NCBI GenBank assembly: GCA_914767715.1
Contig: OU612073.1
Coordinates: 17,360,001-17,424,000, forward strand
Length of the DNA: 64,000 nt
Direction of reading: 5' to 3'
Source: Membranipora membranacea
Taxonomy: Eukaryota > Bryozoa > Gymnolaemata > Cheilostomatida > Membraniporidae
Every line of letters begins with the position of its first letter. Position 1 is the first letter of the stretch. Under the pieces are notes generated by a model. It saw only the letters and a program-made list of their open reading frames with translations. It had not been told where the DNA came from and ran no database searches. Of this stretch, positions 1 to 11,800 are shown one piece after another. The position numbers and the translations under genes are program-made.

Positions 1-161
1 AAGTGCATCATGCCAAATGGATATGGAGAGCACTTTCAGAACCATCATACTCACCACTCCCCAAGTCCATTGAGCATCGCAATGACTTAGAAAGCCTGGG
101 CAATGTGCTTTGTTTTCCATAATCCTGGAATATGTGCTGGCTAATTCTACCGCGGTTTCAG

Positions 162-1655
162 GTCACATATCTTATTTTATATATAAGGCGTGGAAAGGAC
201 TGAATCACAACACCGGTTGTGACCTGACAAGCATAGTGAAGATATTGAATGATACCACCATTGTCAACCCGGATGTAAGGAAGAGGGCAACGGAATTTGT
301 TGGCCAGCATTTAGACAGATTCTTGTGCACAAGAGAAAGAGAAAATCAGCCAGCATATTTCTCTTTGGGTAAGTAGCCTATGTGCAGAGATGATTCTCAT
401 AATTGTAATCATCATAATCATGTGAAAATATATGTGATTATATGTGAAGACATGTGATTATATCTTCATTGATTATGATGATGATAATTATGACAATACT
501 AGGCTAAGATCACAAGATTTAAGCTATCTAAAGAACATATCTAAAGATCATCAAGCATAAAACATTCAAAAGTAATTTTTCTGATTACCTTTTTCTTCAT
601 CTTGATTGAAATTAGCTTACTTTCCCTTTTTTTCTCCATGGCCATTATGAAAACCATCCTCATCAAATGAAAGTTACGCCAATCAAGTAAAAAAAAATTT
701 TTCTTAAACTTTTTTTGCTCCTGAACCCCCGGTTCTGTGTTTAGTCTAGCCGATCTATTATCTGTATCCTGAATGTGATCATGAACAGGAAAAGTATGTA
801 ATATCAACACGCTGAATTCGCACAATGGCCAAGAAATCCACTCCATGATATACAGCGTGTATCTGAGTCAAGCCATGCCAGCAGCTGATGCCACAGGACA
901 CAAGCCGACTTTCAATCGACTTAGCCTCCCTAGAGTGAAGAGAAAACTCCCTGTTTATTTGAATGTTTTTTTTTGTTTTAGGGAGGAGGTATGGCAATTA
1001 TATGACCACAATTTACTTCTCTATAAAGCTGTTGTATCTGGCCAACGCCGTCAGCCAACTCTACCTCCTTAACCTGTTTGTTGGAGACAGATATAGACTG
1101 TATGGAGTTGAAGTAGCCCGAGATCTACTAACAGGAAAATTAGTACGGGTGTCGTCTCCCTTCCCCAAATCAACAATATGTTCTTTCACAGTGCAAAACT
1201 TTGGCGAAAGCGCTCATAACCACGCTGTACAATGTGTGCTGCCCATAAACCGGTTTAATGAAAAGATTTACCTCTTTCTGTGGTTTTGGTTGGCGTTCAT
1301 CTCCTTGTGTACCTTTGTATCCATACTGTCTTTGATTTGGAACACTACCCAGAAAGAGCGAGTTCAATTTCTTGAAGCTTCTATCAAGATGAAACCAGGC
1401 TATAATTATCGGAGCGAAGATGATAACAACTGCATTCACGCTTTCGCTACGCAATACCTCAAACAAGATGGCGTGCTCACTCTAAGACTGTTGGGTAAAA
1501 ATGTTAATGAGGTCATACTCTGTGATATACTTATGGAACTATACACTACATTTAAAAGTTCTCACTATCCTCTAATCGTGGCACAGAAGGATATCTCGTT
1601 ATTTATCGTAAAAGCACCAACAAATCAAACTGGCAGGCAAAGGAAGAGAAAGTAG
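162..1655 (+). CDS. Innexin, C-terminal half (5' exons outside window)
   Basis: Gap-junction/hemichannel subunit of the innexin family, a four-pass plasma-membrane protein. Two exons are visible: about 162-368 (acceptor TTTCAG, donor GTAAGT at 369) and 982-1655 (acceptor TTTTAG). The phase matches across the intron (1 nt + 2 nt), giving GRRYGNY at the junction. The first exon has KAWKGLNHNTGCDL, the innexin region after TM2. The second has a TM3-like segment (IYFSIKLLYLANAVSQLYLL), the signature VQCVLPINRFNEKIYLFLWF and TM4. The protein ends in a basic RQRKRK tail. Family members usually run 350-450 residues, so TM1 and the YQWVP motif must lie left of position 1. The exact start of the first visible exon is uncertain because the frame stays open to about position 86. 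A candidate AATAAA lies at 2131-2136. Family call is firm; paralogue identity is not assigned. Confidence 0.86.
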
Positions 1656-2538
1656 CAATTATTTTTGTCCATGCGGATGACGGAGTCGGAACGAATCCAT
1701 GATATCAAAAAAGGTGTACAATGTGTTCTTAGAAATTTTATTCATCATTTTTGTATAAAAATACATAAATGGTTTTGCTTCAGATTTTGAGTTTCACTAT
1801 AATGATTCTAAAATGGATTATCGGTGGTTCCATTTCACTGAATGTCTCGAGAAAGCGTCAAGTCAGGTTACAGCTTCTAAAGAGAAAACTAGTTTTGTTT
1901 CGGAGTCATTCTCTGCTATTTGATAGTTACGCAACTTTGAATACATAATATATTATTTTCCCTATGACCTCACATCACTTGATTGTAATCCTTTTCTCAT
2001 ACTATTGCTATTCCGCTGTATTTTTGGTTGACCATTTTCCATATGATGTAGCACTCCTTCTATTATCCAGGGCTGTGGCTGGAGGAAGAGCTTGTTAACC
2101 CATTGAATGTTGTACAATAATACGCAACCTAATAAAAACTATTTTCGCAATTGAATGTATTTCAGATACATGAAAGGGAGTTATTAAGCCCATCGTAACA
2201 ACAGCCAGTACGGCATATTATAGTGATGTAAAACATAAACAAAATCAGCCATATTCAATGAGGATTTTTTATTAGGATAGAGGATAAACAATGCTGTTCA
2301 GTGTCCACTATTTTTAATCGGAAAAAAAACGGAACAATTTAATTACACTGTCAAAGCGTATTTAGACTTTCATATCTGTCTAGCATATTTTCCCGATGAT
2401 TTTGATTGAATATAAAAATAAAGCTCCCATTGATAGAAGCTTCTCAACATTGCTTATTATCCAATCAAAATCGATTAAGCAAATCTGCCAGAGAAGTGTC
2501 TATGTAAACATAGACATTCAAAGATATCTGTTAGTTTA
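1656..2538. other. Convergent intergenic region (innexin 3' UTR / WAP gene 3' side)
   Basis: AT-rich DNA between two genes that converge tail to tail. It probably contains the innexin 3' UTR, with AATAAA at 2131-2136. TTTATT at 2265-2270 reads as AATAAA for the minus-strand gene. No open frame with coding character is seen. Confidence 0.5.
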
Positions 2539-3647
2539 TTAGACTGGTGTAGTGCATGATCTTGGGCAGTTTCCACAGCATTTTTCACCTTCATCACAGT
2601 CTGCATCTTTCGAACAAAAAGCAACGCAGAATCCAGCATTACTTGATGGCGGTGGGCAAACCCCTTCCCCTGAAATTATATATTATTATGTTGAAAGATT
2701 ACATTGTTAGGGTAAGGTGAAGTACTCACAACCTTTGACAAATCTGATATCTGATAGATGGTACACTGGAGGCTAACGCTGTGCCCTTTTCTGAAGTTAT
2801 CCGCAACCATATAGTACAAACGCTCACAATAAGCACCGTATGAATTTTTATTTGTGGTTGAGGTGTTCACGACCTGCGCGACCGCTTTCTTTTTTTCAAT
2901 GAATTGAATGACAATGAATTCCGCTGCTGACATGGTCATGATTGGTAAAATTGGTTGGGGAATAGAAGCACATACAGAATCCATGACTGATTATCAACGA
3001 TGAAGACACTTTTTCACAGTTATGATACTATACATGGCTACAACAGATGTCCAACAATTAGGCTCTAATGGAAAAAATCAGGGATGAGTTCAGCTAGATG
3101 ATAAATCTCTATCTGTATAGCTTTATTGAAAAAGATGTTATGGAAATATCCATTACACTGGGAATAAGAAAAAAATGCTTTAATCCTTAGCCGTGGGCTT
3201 CTGCATATATCCACATTTCTTTGGTTAATAAATGGTTATTGTGGTACTTACTGCAGAAACAGGTCGGGCAGCCGTAGTATGGGTAAGCCACCGTTGGAAT
3301 TGTCCCTACTAGACAAGTTGCCGCGATGCATGGGTCAGATAGACAACTGGAGGCCTCAGCTGAAATGAGTAAGAAAACTTCATCCTTACTATCAAATTTC
3401 TTGATATGGTCTGTGCTGCGCAATGTGGCTAAATAAACTCACATGGTAAATGTTTATGTGGAAATAAACCCTGCACTCTGATGAGCAAGAAGACCAATCT
3501 GGATCATGCGGATTCACAAACTTGCAAAAATATGATCATAACACTTGACATTTTAGGATTGCACAGATTAAACACATACTTACCATGTGTGGTAAGCTGA
3601 ATAGTCAAAAGTGCCAAAGCTAACATAGCTATGCCTCGCGAAGCCAT
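2539..3647 (-). CDS. Small secreted protein with antistasin-like and WAP domains
   Basis: Spliced gene: complement(2539..2669, 3252..3359, 3584..3647), total 303 nt, 100 residues. All junctions are GT-AG and in phase (1, 1). Exon 1 encodes a typical signal peptide, MASRGIAMLALALLTIQL, and supports the ATG at 3647; an in-frame ATG lies upstream at 3701 but would bury the signal. Exon 2 encodes a six-cysteine block (SSCLSDPCIAATC then YYGCPTCFC) resembling antistasin or similar small modules. Exon 3 is a WAP four-disulfide core: GVCPPP, FCVAFC, DADCDEGEKCCGNC, SC, with eight cysteines in the expected order. WAP proteins are commonly protease inhibitors or antimicrobial or matrix proteins; which role applies here is not shown. 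AATAAA overlaps the stop codon on the minus strand. Divergent from XRN1. Confidence 0.82.
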
Positions 3648-5831
3648 TATGTATGTCTGTGTCTTTGCTGCATGCAAGATCAAATACAAGTGGCAGTACA
3701 TGTTTTCCCTTGACTTTTATATTTGACCAGTTGAGGAAATCAGCAGTCACCATCACCAGGAGGTTGTCTAATGTCACATGTCACTGTGACAGAATCGGAC
3801 TATTAATCAAAGCTATCAGTGTGTCAAAAAATCAAATCACTTACACTAGAGGTGTTCTAATTGTCAACTGACAGTTTCATTGACATGGTATGATGATGAA
3901 ACAAGTCCATGTAATCTAACAAAAACACACTGGAATTTGAAATTTTAATAGAGGTGAGGTTATACAGGTTGTTATGAGTTTGAATCCAACAAAGGTGAAG
4001 TAATTTTGGCTATCACCCCTATACTGTGGTCTTACATCATCATTCTAAAAGCCAAAATGAAGTGAGCTGGCACAAAGGCATTTCCATGACATGAATTACA
4101 ATGATTTTGCATTTCTGACCTGAGTTCAAAACAAAACCTAACCACAGGTACTCTTAGTGTAGTTCTACCCACTTATATTCACATATCTACCATTTTTACT
4201 AGTATTTTTTCTCACACCTATTGTTGTGGGTGTTGGGTCCTCACAAAAGTGTCAGCTAAGGAAGTCGCAGCTGCGTCACTATTTCGTGTCAAACCTCTTG
4301 GATGAATTCCTAATCAAGACATCATGACGATCGCATGTCAATAGGACGAGTGTTCATAAATGATTCTCCTACCCGTGATTTATCCATGGAATCTATCTGC
4401 CATTATTTTCTTTCTCAGTATTAAGTTGTCATATTGCGCATAGTACTTAGAGCTGAACCCTTACGTCTCATCATCATCAAAATCTGAAACTAGTATGGAC
4501 AGGAATAGATATTTTCACCGCAACACAGAGACTTGGACAAGCTCAGTCATAAAATTTTATGCTTCTTCAGTTAAACGTAATTCAAAATCTAGTACACTTT
4601 TCCTGGTCTGTCTTCCGTTTTATTAAGCTGATGTAATCACCAGTAAGCTATGAAGATAGCGTAATGTAAAAATTTGAGGATACCACCCAAATATGTCATC
4701 ATAGGTTATGGAGATAAATTATTAATAATATCTGGCAGGGCAATGAGAGTGACTCTGACACAGGGAAATGTATGACAAGATGTAATGAAGAGAATTTCTA
4801 TTTTTACTTAGTTTTGCACACATATGCCAAATCAAAAAAAAACAGCCACTATTGACAGAAACGTTGCAAAATGACCGGCCCAAATTAAGACTGACCTAGA
4901 TCCAAGACACAGGAATGAGAGCTATGCTTGGTGTGGAAGTGAAACTGACTCTTTAGAGAGGCATACCCCCTAATATAATTATGTTTTGCCGGGCTTGATA
5001 ATGGCAGTAAAGAAATGGAGAGCTTTGCTTACAATAGTTAGTAAATCTAAAAAAAGCTATATCATTTATCATGATTAAACTGGGACAGCAAAAAAATATT
5101 ATCATACCAATAAATGTATCTGAGTATTCTACAAACTAGGTGCTGAAATGTCACCAGCATAAACACACAAAATTTTCAAGACGTTAGGGCATACAGACCT
5201 TTATGCCAGAGATATTGCTAGACTTAATACCAAACAACATATATTGGTGACGTGATGTATGCCAACATAATTCTGCTGTGTAAACGATAAAACAGCTAAT
5301 TAACTCAAAACATCCAATTTTTTTGGTGTTACATAACATTTTGAAATGGCTGTAGATGTTTTTGCTGTGATGTTTATTGTGACACCCAAACTAGATCTGA
5401 CTGCTCAGCCCTAACCGCGTGTTTTTGTTTCTTACTGAGTGGGTTACTAGCTGAGAAAGAATGCATTAGTTGAATTTTGTTTCTGACTACATTGTTCCAA
5501 TGGCTGATACTGGTTGCACATGATTGCACAAGAAAGTTTTGTTGCACCATATTGTGTCATGTGATTATGATTGCTAAGAAGTTTTCTTCCCATGCTATAA
5601 AGTATTTGTTGGGGTAATGTAGGTCATAGTATTTAACTAATCAATGATAAAGACACAAATGAAGAAATAAAGGTACTTGAAAATCTGTGGAATACTTCTA
5701 TGCGCATGCCTGACAACAACCGGATATATTCAAATAAACAGATTTCTGTTTAGGAATGAAAGTATAGTTTTTTTTGTTCACAAATTATCATATATTACCT
5801 GTGAATTGAGAGCCTTCAACAACTAGATAAA
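3648..5831. other. Divergent intergenic/promoter region between WAP gene and XRN1
   Basis: About 2.2 kb without a convincing gene. It must contain the promoters of the minus-strand secreted-protein gene and the plus-strand XRN1 gene, plus XRN1 5' UTR and possibly non-coding first exons. I see no clear TATA box or repeat that I can delimit. Confidence 0.4.
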
Positions 5832-8800
5832 ATGGGTGTCCCCAAGTTTTACAGATGGATCAGTGAACGTTTCCCATGTCTCAGTGAGACTGTCAAAGAT
5901 CATCAGGTTGGTACAGTAATAATCATAAAAAATTAAACTATAGTAAGTTAGTAAATTAAATATACTAATTAATACTCATTTAATTATAATAACATATACA
6001 TAGATAGTATTTTCAACCTACACAGTATGTATATGTTATTATAATTATCAATATAACATACTACATAACATACATAATTGACAATGGTAAGGTCTGCTGT
6101 TTTACTACATAGTTAGGCCTACTTGCTTACTACTATACTGCCCTCTGCTGGTAAAAAGCGTTATCAGCATTAATTTTTAATTTTTCCTCAGCCATGTCAT
6201 ATTTCTCATGCAATCTTATCCAAAATCTCCACGTTTGATAATTAGCCAAACATCATAGATGTTATCTAACAAAAAGTTGTGTTTGCTCATTAGGCTTAGC
6301 ACTAATCCCTTAAATTGTGTTATGTCTGCACAATTCACAACAATCAAACCTTGCCTTCTGCACTGAAAAGGCGTTATCAGCTGATAATGTGTTTCTCCAG
6401 CAGTTTACAATGCCTGAGCGTTACGTATTTGCACAGTGAAAAGCGTTACCTTCTCGGTGCATCATTTTTCTGCCATATAAATCAGTTAGTTGAACTCAAA
6501 GCTCATCATTTGAGCACTAGAGCACAGTAAATTTACTTCATGATGGAAAACGTTAACAACCCTGCAAAAAAACGCCGACTCTCTCTTGAGGATAAACTGA
6601 GACATGAGCGTGAAAAGCATCCTCTCAAGGAACCTTGTACAGATTGTCCGAGGAATTGCCAGGCTCAAATAAACCAGATGAGAAGGATACAGATATATCT
6701 CCAGTATTGGAATAAAAGCTACAACGATCGAAAGAGTTTCTTGCACATGATGGTGCACAGACATGATGCTAATACCAAAAGATTTTCTTCCAGGCAGCGC
6801 GCTGTAAGTATAATTTTAGCTGGGACAGCAATTAATAAAATTACACCCACTACCCGTCTTGGCTCAGTAAGTTGTATGACAATTAGGAAGATCATATATA
6901 CAGTTATTCAGAATTAATTTTTCCAATATAATTGGCCATGTAAAGTGAAAATATAAAGTTTAATAATTCAATTAATACAGGATTTTCAGGGTAAGGAAAA
7001 TTTCTACTGGAATTAAACTTGAGCCATAAGTAACAAACTTTTTATTTCCTCTGTTTTCCAGGTTTACTACAGCTACCGCCTGACCGATGCTGATGGCAGA
7101 GAATGTGTGGTGTGCAAGAAGTTTTTCATGCATACAATCGGACTGAACATCAACTCTCATGTAGTGATGAATGCAAAGGCTAACCCTTCTCTTCTTGCAC
7201 CTGTACCTGACCAAAGAGGACGCAAAAAGTTGGACATTAACTTATTACACGAAGGGATCGATGCTCATATTAAAACCTTCAATCCATGCATATCACACTA
7301 CCGTCGTGAGCATGCTCCGAACAGACTCTATCTCCCTCATGGCCTCACTATAACGGATATGCATAAACATTACAATGATCTGAACTCTGAAACCAAAGTG
7401 GATTACACAACTTATATGAGAAGAGTGAATAATATGAACATTTCATTCGCAAAACTAGGAGAAGAAGAGTGCGAAGTTTGCACAGCGTTGAAGATGGATG
7501 AGGAGCATCAAATGGTGAATGGGGAGTGCACAACTAGAGACTGTGAGGCATGCTTGAGAGAGACCGTGCATGTGTATCATGCCCAGAAGGCGAGGGATGC
7601 GTACAAGCTGGACGGTGAGACTGTTGTAGCGGGTCGTGTAGTAAGGAGCGTTGACTTACAAAAAGTTGTCATGCTACCGAGGCTGCCAGGTTACAAGTCT
7701 GCCTGTTTCACCAAGCGTCTAGTTGCATTTCATCAAACGTTTGCTCCTGTTGGAAAGTATTGTGGAGTGACAAAAACAGAATCTGTGCTCTGGCATGAAG
7801 CCATCGCCGGAAGGAAGGCTGATGATATTACTTCAGCCTTCATCCAAGCACTCCTAAAGGATCGGGATGTAGACGATATAATATACTATATGGATAACTG
7901 CGGAGGGCAGAATAAAAACTATGCCTTATACACTGCCCTGACCGACATAATAAATACGAACAAAATTTCAGCAAACACTATCACTCTAAAATACCTCGAA
8001 GCAGGCCACACTTTCATGAGTGCAGACAGCTGCCACGCCAGGGTGGAAAGGCAGATGAAAAAAAAAGGGGATGTCTGCGACTTCGAGGACTTCGTCAACT
8101 GCGTGAAGGATGCTGGGGCCAATCCCATAACTCCAGGCTTTGCAGAATTTGCCGGTTATGCTGGGGGTCAAAGCCAGGCTAAGTTGAGCAAGAAAGGGCG
8201 GCCAATGTTGGCTGATATAAGTGTGGCTAAGTTCGAGAGGGGGTGTAAAGAACTTCAGTTCAAGACTGGCCATGCAGACCCTGAGTATAAAACTTTTGAT
8301 TTTCTACTGGCCAAACATCAACTTGGTAGAATAACTCCATGCCGAACTAACAACCGTGGATTCCCCGAGATTAAAAAACAAGGGATCATAGACAACCTCT
8401 GCCCGCTAATGCCTCAGAGTAGAAGAGAGTTTTGGAGAAAACTAGACACCGCAGATGTGCCCTGCCTTCAAGACAATCGCTAAATTTATTGGTGTTACTA
8501 TATTATGTTTTCGGTTCCACAAATATATTTTATCAGTTTTTCATCCACCATATCTCTGAATTTCTGTTACTCCTGTTTTTTTCTTCGATGTGATATAAAA
8601 GTTTATGCGTTTCTTTTGCCGAGATCAACACTTGATAAACTGTTACCTTAAATATACAATAAAATGCCACCATCGATGGAAAATGGGATCAGTTCTCAAC
8701 TTAGTAAAATGATAATTGGTTTTGCATCAATATGACATAATCAAAATCTCTCATGAACTGCATGCAAAACACAATACCAGCTGATAACGCTTTTCTACAG

Positions 8801-11800
8801 CAGATTGCTTAGTGTATTCATGCAACAATATGCACCTCAATCACAACAATATGCTTAAAATTAATCACTTGAGTAATTTAAATGACATGTCATCATATTG
8901 TGCTGATTGCATTGAAAGTCTAGGGTGGCTGAGGTATACCCATAATTATCAGCTGATAACGCTTTTTACCAACAGTGGGCAGTATAGTACAACAATTGCA
9001 TGTATGAAACATGAAATGCATCCAAGGAAATTGTCATTTGATAACACTCTTCTTAATCAATTTTTTCTCTTATCAAGGCCTACTACGGGGTAGGACTAGT
9101 ACTCCACACTAGCAGGCGTATACCAGTGACACTAGTCCCAACATTTATTGATGTGTATTGCTTATTAAGCATACTGGTGTAGTACTGGTATATGCCAACA
9201 GTAGTGTCTGGTACTCCAGGTTTATACTAGTTATCCAGGCTGTATCAGTCCAATCTAGCCAGTAGTACAATCAAAAAGGCTAGGTTAGTTGGGAATGCTA
9301 GAAAACAAGGCCAAGAACAAATAAGAATTTTCCATCAATATTTTGGCACAACCCAGTTGCGGGATGTTTGACCCCTGTAAATGAAACTGAATATGATATC
9401 TGGAACTGCTACTGCCATAAGCCCTAAGTATGCCACCAATATGTCTAGGCCTACATTTATTAAACAGCCAACATTATAAAGATGACATGCATGATTTGCT
9501 GAAGTCTAGGTGCTGAATATTTGAGCACATGGTGTGTAGCCTGAACATTTAATTATGCTTGAGTTCATTGGCACTTGTGAATATGATCTATTTTATGATT
9601 GTAGATACCGGAGTTTGATAATTTGTATCTGGATATGAATGGTATCATCCATGTCTGCTCCCATCCTGATGATGGAAATGCTCACTTCAGAATCACCGAG
9701 GAGAAAATATTCACAGATGTTTTTCATTATTTGGAGGTGAGGTTCTCTTCTGTCTCCATTCAGAAACTTTGTTGTTATTTGATGACTTAGTTACTGATTT
9801 CATACAGTATCGCTGCACTTACGTTATAAAAATCCGCATACTATAATGTTTAATTAATTTTTTTTTATTGCATAGTTTTATAGTTTTTAGCACAATTGGC
9901 TCAATTGAAATTCATGGTCTCAAACTTGGACTCAAAAAGGCAATAATCAAAGAGATTAGTTACCTGTTTTACCTCAGATTATCATCTCATATTTTGCGTA
10001 GCACGAGGTTAAATTATAAGTTGTCTTACCTAGTAATGGATTCACTGTTCGTGTCTCTTTCCAGGTGCTCTTCAGGATGATCAAACCCAGGAAGGTATTT
10101 TTCATGGCCATCGACGGCGTAGCACCAAGAGCCAAGATGAATCAGCAGCGAGGAAGACGTTTTAGGTAAACTCATCATTTTTTTGTACAAATACATATAT
10201 TTATGCCATCAGCTCCCAAATCAAGCCAGTATACTATACTCAGAGCTGACCTGACTTAACAAGCTTTGTTGGTTTTGATGTGGGGGTCAATTATTCCAAT
10301 GAGCTCCCTCTTCATTGTTTATTCCCTCTCAAATATTTTGTTGAACAGATGGTACAATCTCCTCCCTAATGATGCAATCGCTGACAAGCTTTGTTCCTCT
10401 CTTGCGCTCTAGCTAAACTAACTTGAAGCATTGCGATTCGCTCGTCAAATACATGAGCATATGATTTTTATAATGTTTGGATTCATATCCGCAAAGCCAC
10501 AGAGAAACCTGTAATATAAAGGACTTTCAGAGGTTAAAATTTTGTTCATTTGCAATTGTGAACCACATATTTGTTTTCAGATCAGCGAAAGATGCTGAGA
10601 ATTTGGAGAAACAGGCGCTATCTCGTGGTGAGACTTTACCCACAGAGGCTAGGTTTGACTCTAACTGTATTACACCGGGTACAGAGTTCATGGTTAGACT
10701 CCACACACAGCTACAATACTTCATAGTCAACAAGATGTCTCATGATAAACTGTGGAGGGATGTTAGGGTTTACCTGTCTGGTCATGAGGTGAGTGGCGCT
10801 GGTACTTGGTATAGCCTATAAAATGTTACAGGGAAGCCTTGAAGTCATTGAGGTTGGCGGTACTAAATAAAAAGCAAGTTGGGAAACATCTGGAGCATAT
10901 TCCAGCCTAAATTTGTTGTCATTTGAAGTTGCTTTGGACCATCAGTGTCACCTTCATTGTAGGGCATATTGGCAAGATCTGGTGAACTGGTGCCATAGTG
11001 TTTGGAGCTTTTGTTATGTTGAATAATTCTTTACTTTTAGAATATTTAAATTATCTTTATTTGTTTTATATTTGCAGACACCGGGTGAGGGGGAGCATAA
11101 GATAATGGATTTTATACGCAGTGAGAAGATCAGACCAGACTACGACGCTAATACAAGACACTGTCTGTATGGGTTAGATGCTGATCTCATCATGTTGGGA
11201 CTCACAACACATGAACCACACTTTGCTCTACTCAGAGAAGAGGTTCGCTTTGGTAAACAATCTCAGAAAAGGTCAGTGTCAGAGATGCGTTAAATATTAC
11301 AACCTTTTATAGGTTAAGTAGAGAAAATATCTCGAAATCTGTGTCATACTTGAAATGGTAAAGAAAAGAGTTGATACCTGAATTGATACCCATAACATAC
11401 TTTGACATGCTGGAGCTATGCTCCACAACAATAGTTTCCTTTCTGAATGCATGTCTTGCAACGTATGTGTACCAGAGATGCAATTCATACATACCTTACC
11501 CAGAGTTGTCTTGTCTTGAGTATATTGAAACATCAATCACTGAAACAAAAGCTATATTTTGTTGTCGGAAGAGAATCATTATGAAAATCCTAACATCATC
11601 AAGTCAAGCTGTTTATCTTTACCTGAACCGCATGAACACTTTTTTTGAATTTGTTCAAAGCAATTGATATACAGTTTTGATTTTGGAAGCTGTTAATATT
11701 GTAAATTTTTGTTAATTTTCAAATTTTGTACAGTACTTGATTTTCAGACAACCGTTTTACAATTCCCTTTGCTCGGTATGTGTTATGAATATAAGTTGTT

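Larger units (their letters stand above)
6133..8987 (+). mobile_element. 2.86-kb DNA transposon with 38-bp TIRs, in XRN1 intron 1
   Basis: The left end 6131-6168 and the right end 8952-8989 are reverse complements with 2 mismatches in 38 bp (core TACTATACTGCCC and GGTAAAAAGCGTTATCAGC). If the flanking TA dinucleotides at 6131-6132 and 8988-8989 are the target-site duplication, the element is 6133-8987. Because the ends themselves read TA, a slightly different boundary cannot be excluded. It encloses one complete spliced gene in the same orientation as XRN1, and repeats its terminal motif subterminally. An intact gene and well-matched ends suggest a recent insertion. The superfamily is not certain; a TA duplication is shared by several DDE superfamilies. 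Confidence 0.88.

Noticed and set aside
1170-1466. Minus-strand 98-residue frame
   Set aside because: Shadow of the innexin exon on the other strand.
2734-2984. Minus-strand frame starting MDSVCASIPQPIL inside the WAP gene intron, ending near a GTGAGT donor
   Set aside because: The flanking exons already join in phase into a clean antistasin/WAP protein, and this frame matches no domain I know. An alternative exon is possible but unsupported.
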